NCBI GenBank assembly: GCA_030431255.1
Contig: JAUIJL010000019.1
Coordinates: 1 to 64,000, forward strand
Direction: 5' to 3'
DNA: 64,000 bases
Source: Thermoanaerobaculia bacterium
Lineage (GTDB): Bacteria; Acidobacteriota; Thermoanaerobaculia; Multivoradales; J023
Part shown: one piece after another, positions 31,720-39,800 of the stretch
How positions within the stretch are numbered: position 1 is the stretch's first letter
Layout of the letters: every line of letters starts with the position of its first letter
The notes under the pieces: model-generated
Database searches by the model: none
Told to the model about the DNA's origin: nothing
The model's input: the letters and a program-made list of their open reading frames with translations, nothing else
Translations under genes and position numbers: made by a program

Positions 31720-33738
31720 TCAGACTCCCTTATCCGCTTGCGAGCTCGATATCGGCAACCGAACGGTGAAGGTGCTGCCCTCCCCCAGTCGACTCTCCAC
31801 GTCGATTTTGCCATCGTGAGCCTCGACGATGGATCGCACGATGCTCAGACCTAAGCCGCAGCCACTTCCCGCCCGGGCGAGGCTTTGATCGACCTGATAG
31901 AAGCGGTCGAAGATCTTTGATTGGGCTCGCGGTGAGAGGCCGATGCCCCGATCGGTGACCGCCAGGCACACTGCATCCCCCTCCGCAAAGGCTCGAAGTT
32001 GGACGTCCTTTTCTTCTTCCGAGTATTTCTCAGCGTTGTCCAAAAGATTGATCAACACCGTGACCAAGGCATCGTGATCGCCGACGATCTCGGGCAGATC
32101 CGGCGAGATTTCGACCTCGAATCGACAGCCCAAGGTCTCGAATCGATCGGCCACCGAGGCGGATGCGTCTTGCACCAGGGCTTCGACCGAGAGCGGGACT
32201 TGGTCGAAGCTTTGGCGCCCCTGCTCCATTTTGGAAAAAGTCAGGAAGTTTTCCACCAAACGCGACAGCCGGGTGTTCTCCTGGGCGATGAGCTCCAGGT
32301 ATTCGCGCACCCGTCGGCTGTCGTCGGTGCCCGTTTCGAGCAGGGTATCCACCAGCAATCGCATGGAGGCGAGCGGGGTTTTAAGCTCGTGGGACACCGT
32401 GGACAGGAGATCGTTCTTAAGCCGGGTGAGCTTGACCTGACGGGAAACGGCCCGGCCCACCACCAGGCCCAATACCGAGAGCATCAGAAAGAGAAGAAAT
32501 CCGGTCAGCATATGGGAGCGGATCCGTTGATCCGCGGCGGTGGCGAAGAGGGTTTCGTCCTCGGGACGCAAGACCAGCTGCCAATCCGGAAGGGATGCTC
32601 CGGCGGGCAGTGAAACTCGAAAGGGCCCGTCAGCCTCCACCTTCGGCGGCAAGAGCTCTATGGTCGCTCCTTGGATCCGCCCTAGGCCGTGCAGATGATT
32701 TTCCAGCTGCTCGACGATCTCGAGCTGCTCGAAGAGAGCGACCACCCGTCCATCGGCGGACTTTAAGAGCCAATAGCCGGGCAAACCACTTGACTGCAAC
32801 AAGCCGGACTGCAACAAGCCGGACTGCAACGATCCGGGCTGCAATGAGCTGGTCGGCGGATCCACCGGCTCGGTGTTGAGATAGCTGGCCGCCAGCTCCT
32901 CGGCGTCCAGGGTGTCGAAAACTAGATTCGGAGCCAAGGCGAGCAATTCTTTGATCAAAAATCGGCGCTGCGACGAGGAAAGCTGCGGCTCTCCGTAATC
33001 CCTCAACCGAAGGCTGAGCTCCGCCTCCACCTGCTGAAAGAGCGGGCTGGAACGATCTTCGATCAGCTGCAAAGCCCGAAGCCGTGCGCTGGGCTGGATC
33101 AAACGGCCCTGGGCATCGGCGGCGTCTCGAAATTCGAGGCGACCCAGCTCTTCGGTGAGCACCGAAATCGCCTCATCCACCCGCTGAGCCCGAACCAAGC
33201 AACGGGCCTGAGCTTGGAGCGCTTGGGCGGCGCGGTGTCGATCCTCCGCCTGCGCCGCCAAGGATGCGTAGGCGTCGGCAGCTTCCCCGAAGCGACCCGC
33301 GCGCTCGAGGCGCTGAGCGCCGTTCAGGGCTCGACGCCAGTCGGTACTGGCCGGCTCTTGATCGACCTCGCCTTCGGAGGTGCTCGAGGGCGAGGGATAG
33401 GCGAGTCGACCGTCGGAATCGAAGATCACCACCGCTTCCGCAAGACCTGCCCGGATCTTCTCCGCGAAAACTTCAGCTGGGGCCGCCGAGGGGGATGGGT
33501 CGAGCCCGGAGGAAAGGCCTTGCCAATAGGCGTCGACGTCGCCCTGCAAGCCGACCAGCTGGGAGCGGTAGATATCCACCAGCCTCTGGCGCACCGCCAG
33601 CTGCTCGTTCTCGATGGCGCGGATCATAAACGAAAGCACGCCGATGGTCGGCACGAAGACCACCAACAACAACGGCAAAACGACCGGCCACAACAAATCG
33701 TCGTGACCGGCCCAAGCTTTGAGTCGACGGAGGCTCAT
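31720..33738 (-). CDS. Membrane sensor histidine kinase
   Basis: 672 residues. A transmembrane segment at about 17-40, a periplasmic sensor region of about 360 residues, and a second segment (LTGFLLFLMLSVLGLVVG, about 405-428) come before the kinase core. The H-box 'STVSHELKTPLASMR' has His450. The ATPase domain shows 'LINLLDNAEKYS' (N box), 'VTDRGIGLS' (G1), 'IFDRFYQVD' (F) and 'GCGLGLSIV' (G2). The sensor region contains a TPR-like helical stretch and a short Ser/Leu/Gln repeat (about 296-315). It phosphorylates the adjacent response regulator. It begins six bases after the 493-aa periplasmic TPR protein, which may provide its signal. Confidence 0.95.
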   Translation of the reverse strand: MSLRRLKAWAGHDDLLWPVVLPLLLVVFVPTIGVLSFMIRAIENEQLAVRQRLVDIYRSQLVGLQGDVDAYWQGLSSGLDPSPSAAPAEVFAEKIRAGLAEAVVIFDSDGRLAYPSPSSTSEGEVDQEPASTDWRRALNGAQRLERAGRFGEAADAYASLAAQAEDRHRAAQALQAQARCLVRAQRVDEAISVLTEELGRLEFRDAADAQGRLIQPSARLRALQLIEDRSSPLFQQVEAELSLRLRDYGEPQLSSSQRRFLIKELLALAPNLVFDTLDAEELAASYLNTEPVDPPTSSLQPGSLQSGLLQSGLLQSSGLPGYWLLKSADGRVVALFEQLEIVEQLENHLHGLGRIQGATIELLPPKVEADGPFRVSLPAGASLPDWQLVLRPEDETLFATAADQRIRSHMLTGFLLFLMLSVLGLVVGRAVSRQVKLTRLKNDLLSTVSHELKTPLASMRLLVDTLLETGTDDSRRVREYLELIAQENTRLSRLVENFLTFSKMEQGRQSFDQVPLSVEALVQDASASVADRFETLGCRFEVEISPDLPEIVGDHDALVTVLINLLDNAEKYSEEEKDVQLRAFAEGDAVCLAVTDRGIGLSPRAQSKIFDRFYQVDQSLARAGSGCGLGLSIVRSIVEAHDGKIDVESRLGEGSTFTVRLPISSSQADKGV
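32792..32851 (-). repeat. Four 15-bp in-frame repeats in the sensor kinase
   Basis: The unit GACTGCAACAAGCCG occurs twice exactly (32792-32806, 32807-32821), followed by GACTGCAACGATCCG (32822-32836) and the more diverged GGCTGCAATGAGCTG (32837-32851). On the minus strand they encode a Leu-Gln-Ser/Pro-Gly type pentapeptide repeat in the periplasmic sensor part. The two exact copies look recent. Confidence 0.85.
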
Positions 33739-33744
33739 CGCGAC

Positions 33745-35226
33745 CTATCGTCCGGCGGTCATGTGCTCCAACACCGCCTCGATCGACGGTAGGAAGGCTT
33801 CATATACCTCCGCGGGCACCCGGAAGATGACCTCGATGCGAAGATCGTCGGTGAAGGTGTAGGAGCGATGCTGGACCCACTGGCGACCCTTGCGGTCGAA
33901 GCTACCGACGAAGCTGATCGCCGGTCGCCCGTCGATCGTGTGCTCGGTCCAGCTGCCTTGGCGCAGTTGGAAGTCGTCGAATCGTTTCTCGGCGCCGGCG
34001 AGCTCGCGCTCGGCGGTCTCCTTCAAGGTCGGGCAACGTCCCGGCGGGCAGCGGTCGAGCTCGATGGAGCTGATCGCCACGGCCTCGGAGTCGAGCAGGC
34101 GCACCATGGCTTTGCCCTTACGACCGGGCACCCGGTAGATGTAGGGGATCCAGCCGTTGGGCAGAGAGGCCGAGAAGCTGAAGTCTTCCAAGCTGAGGTC
34201 GACCTCCGCATTCGGCTCGACCCGATCGATCTCCGCCAGCTCGACCACCACGCCCTCGCCTTTCATCTTGAGGGGATAGCGCTCGGGTCCGGTGGAAACC
34301 CAATAGGTCTCGCCTTGCTCGGTCGCCACCTTGAAACATTCGAATTCACCGGCGGGAACTTTGCAAGTCTTCTTGCTCTTGACCTCGAGACCGGTTTTCA
34401 GAACGGTGGCGGTCCAAATCGGCAACAGGTTGAGCTGGGTCTGATAACCCGTCTCCAAGGGTAGCAAGCGCATCAAGTGCATGGATTGATCGTTGTCGAA
34501 GATCAAACCGGGATGGTCGATGAAAGTCGACTCCTCGACTCCGGTATGCACCGTGACACCGTCGGGCTCGTAGTCGGCAATGGCGCTGCCGAGCACGCCG
34601 TGACGGATGGCGCTGCGGATCGGTCGGTGGGTTTCCGCGTCGACCAAGGTCCAGCTGACGCCGTAGTTGTCGCTGTGGTTGGCGGCGAACCGACGCAGCT
34701 CCAGCCGCCAAGCGTCGCGACCGTCCACCACCGTCGACTCGGCCTTGAGGTAGAGAGCACCGAATTCTTTGCCCGTGGGCAGGCTCATCTTGTAGGTCAA
34801 GAGCTCGCCGTCCAGCCAAGGAACCTTGGGGCTCAACGGCAAGGCCTCGACAGTCGTCGCCAGCTCCTCCTGGGCCCGCGCAACCCATTCTTCTTGCTCG
34901 GGAAAGCGCTCCACCAGCTGCTCGAACGCCCGGCGTGCCTGTGCCTCTTCACCGGCCTTCAGGTGGCACATGCCGAGGCGAAATTGGGCCTGGGCCACAT
35001 GGCCGCGATTCGCTTGATCATCGTCGACAATGCTCGAATAGATCTCGATCGCTTGCGCCAAATCGCCGACGGTTTCTTCGGTGTAAATGCCCTTCTCCAA
35101 CCGTTCCACCGGGGAGTCGGCGGCGGCGGGCAGGGCGAGCAAGGACATCAGGACCCAGGTCACCGCCCAGGTGAATATCGCGGTCAACACGGTCTCGGTC
35201 ATTTTCGTTTTTATGTTGGGGCTCAT
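33745..35226 (-). CDS. Exported TPR protein with DUF3108-like domain
   Basis: 493 residues. The signal peptide is TAIFTWAVTWVLMSLLALPAAA, cut before DSPV. TPR-like repeats follow at about 40-125 ('AQAQFRLGMCHLKAGEEAQARRAF'). A beta-rich middle domain (about 135-340) has 'GELLTYKMSLPTGKEFGALYL' and 'PAGEFECFKV', a pattern like DUF3108. The last 150 residues form another beta domain ending 'YEAFLPSIEAVLEHM'. It should be periplasmic. GGAG lies upstream of the ATG at 35226. It is the first gene of an operon with the sensor kinase (gap six bases) and response regulator, so it may act as an accessory sensor of the envelope state; that role is inference. Confidence 0.85.
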   Translation of the reverse strand: MSPNIKTKMTETVLTAIFTWAVTWVLMSLLALPAAADSPVERLEKGIYTEETVGDLAQAIEIYSSIVDDDQANRGHVAQAQFRLGMCHLKAGEEAQARRAFEQLVERFPEQEEWVARAQEELATTVEALPLSPKVPWLDGELLTYKMSLPTGKEFGALYLKAESTVVDGRDAWRLELRRFAANHSDNYGVSWTLVDAETHRPIRSAIRHGVLGSAIADYEPDGVTVHTGVEESTFIDHPGLIFDNDQSMHLMRLLPLETGYQTQLNLLPIWTATVLKTGLEVKSKKTCKVPAGEFECFKVATEQGETYWVSTGPERYPLKMKGEGVVVELAEIDRVEPNAEVDLSLEDFSFSASLPNGWIPYIYRVPGRKGKAMVRLLDSEAVAISSIELDRCPPGRCPTLKETAERELAGAEKRFDDFQLRQGSWTEHTIDGRPAISFVGSFDRKGRQWVQHRSYTFTDDLRIEVIFRVPAEVYEAFLPSIEAVLEHMTAGR

Positions 35227-35279
35227 CTCAGAAGTCTCCTTCGAAGTGTTTCTTCGGGGTTTCGCTGTCTACGAAGGAG

Positions 35280-35327
35280 AAGATACGCAGCGTATGTTAC
35301 CGCTTTGTTACCAGCAGATCCTATTCT
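35280..35327. promoter_or_regulatory. PhoB-box-like direct repeat with -10 elements on both sides
   Basis: TGTTACC-GCTT-TGTTACC (35295-35312) is two identical 7-mers at 11-bp spacing, the layout bound by OmpR/PhoB-type dimers. Nine bases away on the minus strand lies TATCTT (35285-35280) and nine bases away on the plus strand TATTCT (35322-35327), both possible -10 elements. A 13-bp palindrome ATACGC-A-GCGTAT (35283-35295) adjoins it. The site sits between the divergent regulator operon and the methyltransferase gene and could control both. Confidence 0.6.
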
Positions 35328-35376
35328 TATCCTGGTGCGATTCGGATGACGGATAAAATCGGGATAGTCTCCCGCC

Positions 35377-36546
35377 ATGCCCCGCTTACATCTTTTCGAG
35401 CTTGAAGACCAACCGTGGCTGCCCGTGTCGGTGCGCGCTTATGCAACCGACTGCTTGCGCTTCATTTTTTCGGCTTTGGCCGATCGCGCCCCGATGACCG
35501 ACCAGCTCTACGACCTGCTCGCGGCCACCGGCGACACGCAAATCCTCGATTTGTGCTCCGGCAGCGCGGGGCCCCTGGAGCGGCTGGTCGAGGAGCTGGC
35601 GAAGCGGGGGGTGGAGGTCGAGGCCTTGCTCACCGACCTTCACCCTCATCCCGAGCTGGCGCGCGGCCTTTCGCCCCGGCTGCGCTATCGCTCCGAGCCC
35701 CTCGACGCCCGAGCCGTGCCGCCGGAGCTCGGCGGCTTGCGGACCTGCTTTGCCGGTTTGCACCACTTTCGCCCGTCCGAAGCCGTCTCAATCCTCGCAG
35801 CCTGCGCCGCCGAAGGTCGAGGTATCGCCGTCTTCGAGCCGGCAGGCCGACGTTTGATCGACTTCTTGCTCGTGCCCTGGATCGGCCTCGTCAGCATCCT
35901 GGCCGCGCCCTTTCTCCGTCCTTTTCGGTGGAGCCGGCTGTTCTGGACCTGGATCGTGCCCTTGGTACCGATCGTCGTCGTCTGGGACGGCTGGGTGTCC
36001 TGCGCCCGTTGCTACACGGTCGAAGAGCTTCGACACATCGCCGACCGTGCCATCGACCAAGCGTCTGCGAACGGTCGATACCGATTCGAAGTCGGCCGTG
36101 CTCCGGTGCGCGGTCTGCCCGCTGCCGTGACTTGGGTGCTCGGGCGACCTGGGTCCGAGTCAGCCCTCGAGGTCGCGTTTCATGGTGAAGGGATCGAAAC
36201 ACCAGCGGGAGCGGATGTGCAGCAGGCTGAGGTCGATGTCGCGGTCGAAGGCTTGCATCTCGACCGCCAAGAGGCCGCTGCCGGTGATCGGCAGGGGCTC
36301 GTCTTCGCCGTCCAGGTTTTCTCCCCCGGCGACGTTGTCGGGGTTTTCTTCGGAAAGCTGGACGCGGGCGATGTCGATGGCGTCGATTTGCCCACCTCGG
36401 TCGAGCAGGTCGACCACGTAGCGGCGCACGCTCTGGCGGAGCTTTTCTCGGCGGTCGGCGACCAGCGTGGGATCGTCGGCGCTGGGGATCAGGCCGAGGG
36501 CGGCTTCGCGGCTCAGCCTGGCGTGCACGACATCGTCGAGGCATAG
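35377..36546 (+). CDS. Class I SAM-dependent methyltransferase with hydrophobic segments, overlong C-terminus
   Basis: The frame encodes 389 residues. Residues about 1-150 are a methyltransferase domain with the SAM motif 'ILDLCSGSAGPLERLV', 'ALLTDLHPH' and a 'CFAGLHHFRPSEA' segment. Residues about 160-210 contain two hydrophobic stretches (LIDFLLVPWIGLVSILAAPF and WTWIVPLVPIVVVW), so it is probably membrane-associated. The recognisable protein ends near residue 265 (AAVTWVLGRPGSES). The last 129 codons run antisense over the 219-aa exported protein gene and look like an out-of-frame shadow, so the natural stop seems to have been lost or lies in a misread base. The methyl acceptor is unknown. 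A PhoB-box-like site lies upstream. Confidence 0.75.
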   Translation: MPRLHLFELEDQPWLPVSVRAYATDCLRFIFSALADRAPMTDQLYDLLAATGDTQILDLCSGSAGPLERLVEELAKRGVEVEALLTDLHPHPELARGLSPRLRYRSEPLDARAVPPELGGLRTCFAGLHHFRPSEAVSILAACAAEGRGIAVFEPAGRRLIDFLLVPWIGLVSILAAPFLRPFRWSRLFWTWIVPLVPIVVVWDGWVSCARCYTVEELRHIADRAIDQASANGRYRFEVGRAPVRGLPAAVTWVLGRPGSESALEVAFHGEGIETPAGADVQQAEVDVAVEGLHLDRQEAAAGDRQGLVFAVQVFSPGDVVGVFFGKLDAGDVDGVDLPTSVEQVDHVAAHALAELFSAVGDQRGIVGAGDQAEGGFAAQPGVHDIVEA

Positions 36547-36819
36547 GGCGTCGTCGAGCCCGGCTGCATTGCCGTCCAGGACGCTGGACACCAGGAGATC
36601 CAACCGATTCCACAGCTCTTCGGCCAGTGCGTCACGGTCCTCTTGGGTCACGTTCGTCGCCGACGCCGCCGGGTCGGACCCGTAGAGCGCCGGTGCCGCC
36701 CCCAGGGCGAAGACCGAGAGGGCGAGCAGGAGCCCCATGGAGCGCCTCGCAGACAAGCGACGGACCTTCCACACGGCACGAGCCGTGTTCGTCACGGGAT
36801 GGTTGGAGCCTAGAAGCAT
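36160..36819 (-). CDS. Exported protein of unknown function, end of the giant operon
   Basis: 219 residues. A long basic n-region is followed by a signal core (MGLLLALSVFALGAAPALYG). The mature part is a helical, acidic domain ('EDRDALAEELWNRLDLLVSSVLDG', 'REKLRQSVRRYVVDLLDRGGQ') followed by a beta segment ending 'RSRWCFDPFTMKRDLEG'. The start at 36819 has GAGG about eight bases upstream; Met28 is an alternative. It begins 28 bases after the stop of the 3,793-aa gene, so it is the last gene of that operon. Its 3' 387 bases are overlapped antisense by the methyltransferase frame. I consider this strand the real coding strand there because the protein keeps consistent composition to its end. 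No family is recognised. Confidence 0.75.
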   Translation of the reverse strand: MLLGSNHPVTNTARAVWKVRRLSARRSMGLLLALSVFALGAAPALYGSDPAASATNVTQEDRDALAEELWNRLDLLVSSVLDGNAAGLDDALCLDDVVHARLSREAALGLIPSADDPTLVADRREKLRQSVRRYVVDLLDRGGQIDAIDIARVQLSEENPDNVAGGENLDGEDEPLPITGSGLLAVEMQAFDRDIDLSLLHIRSRWCFDPFTMKRDLEG

Positions 36820-36847
36820 CGATGTTTCCTCGTTAATTCAAGACCGA

Positions 36848-39800
36848 TCAAATATCGTCCGCTGGATTGAGTGGATCGGTGCCGTCGAGCAGGATTTCCT
36901 CGCCGTCGGTTCGACCTCCGCCGTCGGTGTCGGGGTCCATGGGATCGGTGCCCAGGACGGCCTCTTCCTGGTCTCCCAAGCCGTCGCCGTCCGTGTCCCT
37001 TTGGGCGACCCAGGCAAGACCGTCGAGACCGCCCTCGCTCAGACCGAGAATGGTCACCACGCCCGTATCCGTGTCCACCAATGACAGGTAGTTCTCCGGC
37101 GAGCCGCCGGAGCCGTCGTTGAGGGCGCCGAAGAGCATACCGCTGGCCGGATGGTAGTCCATGCCGTTGATGCGCGGGAAATTGTCCGCCGGCGCGGAGA
37201 ACGTGAGGTCGGCCACGTAGGTGGCGCGACCGCTGGCGGGATTGAGGGTTTCCAACGGACCGTCGCCGGTGCGCCAAAGCACATCCAGGGGCGAGAAGGC
37301 GATGGCTCCACCGCAACAACCGGCGGTTTGGGTATCCCCGACAAAGGCCGCCAAGGCGGTGACCGGATCGATGGTGCCCAGGCTGTCGCCCCCTTCGAGG
37401 TAGGCGTAGAAGATCGACTCGCTCCAGCGATAGGTCAATCCGGCGGCGACGTCGAAGCCCAGGAGATCGAGCTGGGTGTCACCGATGACGGTGGCGGCGC
37501 CGGTCGCCTGATCGAGGGTCGCCAGGACCCGGGCGCCGCTGACCGGATCCTCACCGGTGGCGTAGAGCACGCCCAAGCCGTCGGAGGCCAGGCCGCTGAC
37601 CCGGTCGAGGCCGATGGGGCCGGCCAACGTGGCTGCGCCGTTCATCGGGTTGAGGCGGTAAAGGGTCGCCGGGCCGCCGCTTTGGTGGACCGCGCCGTAG
37701 AGCACCGCCACCGGCGAGCTGGCCATATCCAGGGCATTCGAGCCCAGTGTCACCTCGGTGCTGTCGCGATAACCATCACCGTCGCTGTCCGCCGACAAGG
37801 GATCGGTGCCTTGCACGTTGACCTCGTCGCCGTCTTCCAAACGATCTCCATCCGTATCCACAGAGGTTGGATCCGTGCCGTAGGTGTTGACCTCTTCACC
37901 GTCCAGCAGACCGTCGTCGTCGGTATCGTCGTCGTTGGGGTCCGTGCCGGCCGCTTGCTCCTCGCCGTTGTTCAGGCCGTCGCCGTCGTCGTCGGCGAGC
38001 CCATCGGCGGGGTTGAGGGGATCCAAGCCGTTGGCCACCTCGAATCCGTCCAACAAGCCGTCGCCGTCGCTGTCGGGGTCGTTGGGATCGGTGCCCAGGG
38101 CGACCTCCTCACGACCGATCAAGCCGTCGCCGTCACCGTCCAAGAGCGGGACCCACACGAGCCCGTCCAACCCGTCCACGGTCTGGCCGATGACGGTCAC
38201 GACGCCGGTCACCACATCCACGGTCGCCAGATGGTTCTCCGGTGCGTTGCCCGAGCCGTCGTTGAGGGACGCGAACAGCACACCGGTGATCGGATGGAAG
38301 TCCATGGCGTTGATCCGCGGATTGTTGTCGGCGGGGGCCGAGTAGACGAGCGGCCCTACCACCGTCGCCGCGCCGGTGGTGATGTCCAGGGTGTTGAGCG
38401 GACCTTCCGTGGCGTGGTAGAGCACATCTCCCAAGGAGAAGGAGATACCGTTGCCGCAGCAGCCCGTGCTCAGGGTGGAGCCCAGCACCGTGACCCCACC
38501 GGTGGTCGGGTCGATTCGGCCCAGACCGTCGCCGCTTTCCAAATAACCGTAGAAGAAGCCGTCCGCCGGACGGAAGGCGAGCCCGGCGACGACATCACCG
38601 AAGCCGGTGCTTTCCACGCCGGTCGGACCGATGACGGTGCCGGCGCCGGTTGTCATGTCCACGGTCAGCAGCTGGCTCAGCCCGCTGACGGAATCCTCGC
38701 CCGACGCGATCAGACGACCCAGCTGGTCCGTATCCATGCCGCTCACCCGATTGAAACCGATCGCTCCGACGAAGGTCGCGGCACCGGTGGCCGGATCGAT
38801 GCTGTAGAGATCGCTCGGACCGCCCTGCAGCTGGCCGGCGCCGAAGAGCGCCACCGCCGGCCGGCTACCGGCATCGTTCGGGTCGGTGGCGGCTTCGATT
38901 TCCACGCCGTCGCCGAAGCCGTCGTCGTCGCTGTCGGCGTCCAATGGATCCGTGCCGTGGATCGAGATCTCCTCGCTGTCGGTGAGCCCGTCCGCGTCGG
39001 TATCCCCCACCAAAGGATCGGTGCCGTGAACGTTGACCTCGTCGCCGTCCGAAAGACCGTCCGCGTCGGTGTCGGCGACCAAGCGGTCCGTGCCCAAGGC
39101 CAGCTCCTCGGCATTGGTCAACCCGTCCATGTCGGGATCCAGGGCGGCGTCGGCGGGATCCAGCGGATCCAAGCCCTCGGCCACCTCGACGCCGTCGTCG
39201 ATGCCGTCGTTGTCGGAATCCGGATCGTTGGGGTCGGTGCCCAGGGCGCTTTCCTCATCGTCCGAAAGACCGTCCAAATCGCTGTCGATGATCGGCACGA
39301 AGTCGATGCCGCCGTCCAGATCCGGTCGAAGCCCGGTGACCGCGCGCATGGCCGATTCCAAGGTGTAGATCGAGCCCACAAGGCTGCCCGACTCGTAGCG
39401 ATAGACGTTGTCGGCGTTTTCTTCGGCCACGTAGAAATGGCCCGCCTCGTCGAAGGCGATGCCACCTTCCAGATCCGCGTCGCCGGACATCGGCGCCTCG
39501 AGCTGGGTTTGGGAGAGGAAGGTGGTCACGGCACCGGTGCTGGTGGAGACCCGATGGATGCGATCCAAGGCGTCGTCCGCCACCATCACGTCGCCGTCGG
39601 GCGCGGTGGTGATGAACACGATCGGCGCTGAGAACGGGGATCCGCTCGCCAAGACCGACACCGCTCCCGCGGGCGAGATCTCGAAGAGCGCGTCCGGGGT
39701 GAGACCGGACACCTGGTAGACCGTGCCGTCGGTCGCGGAGCCGGTGATGCCGCCGAGCAAATTGATGGTCGAGATCTGTGGCGGTGCCAATAACGCGGCT

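Noticed and set aside
37151..39631. 826-aa open frame on the plus strand opposite the giant gene
   Set aside because: It mirrors the Asp/Gly-rich repeats of the minus-strand protein; composition is Val/Gly/Arg/His-rich, with no ribosome site and no domain.
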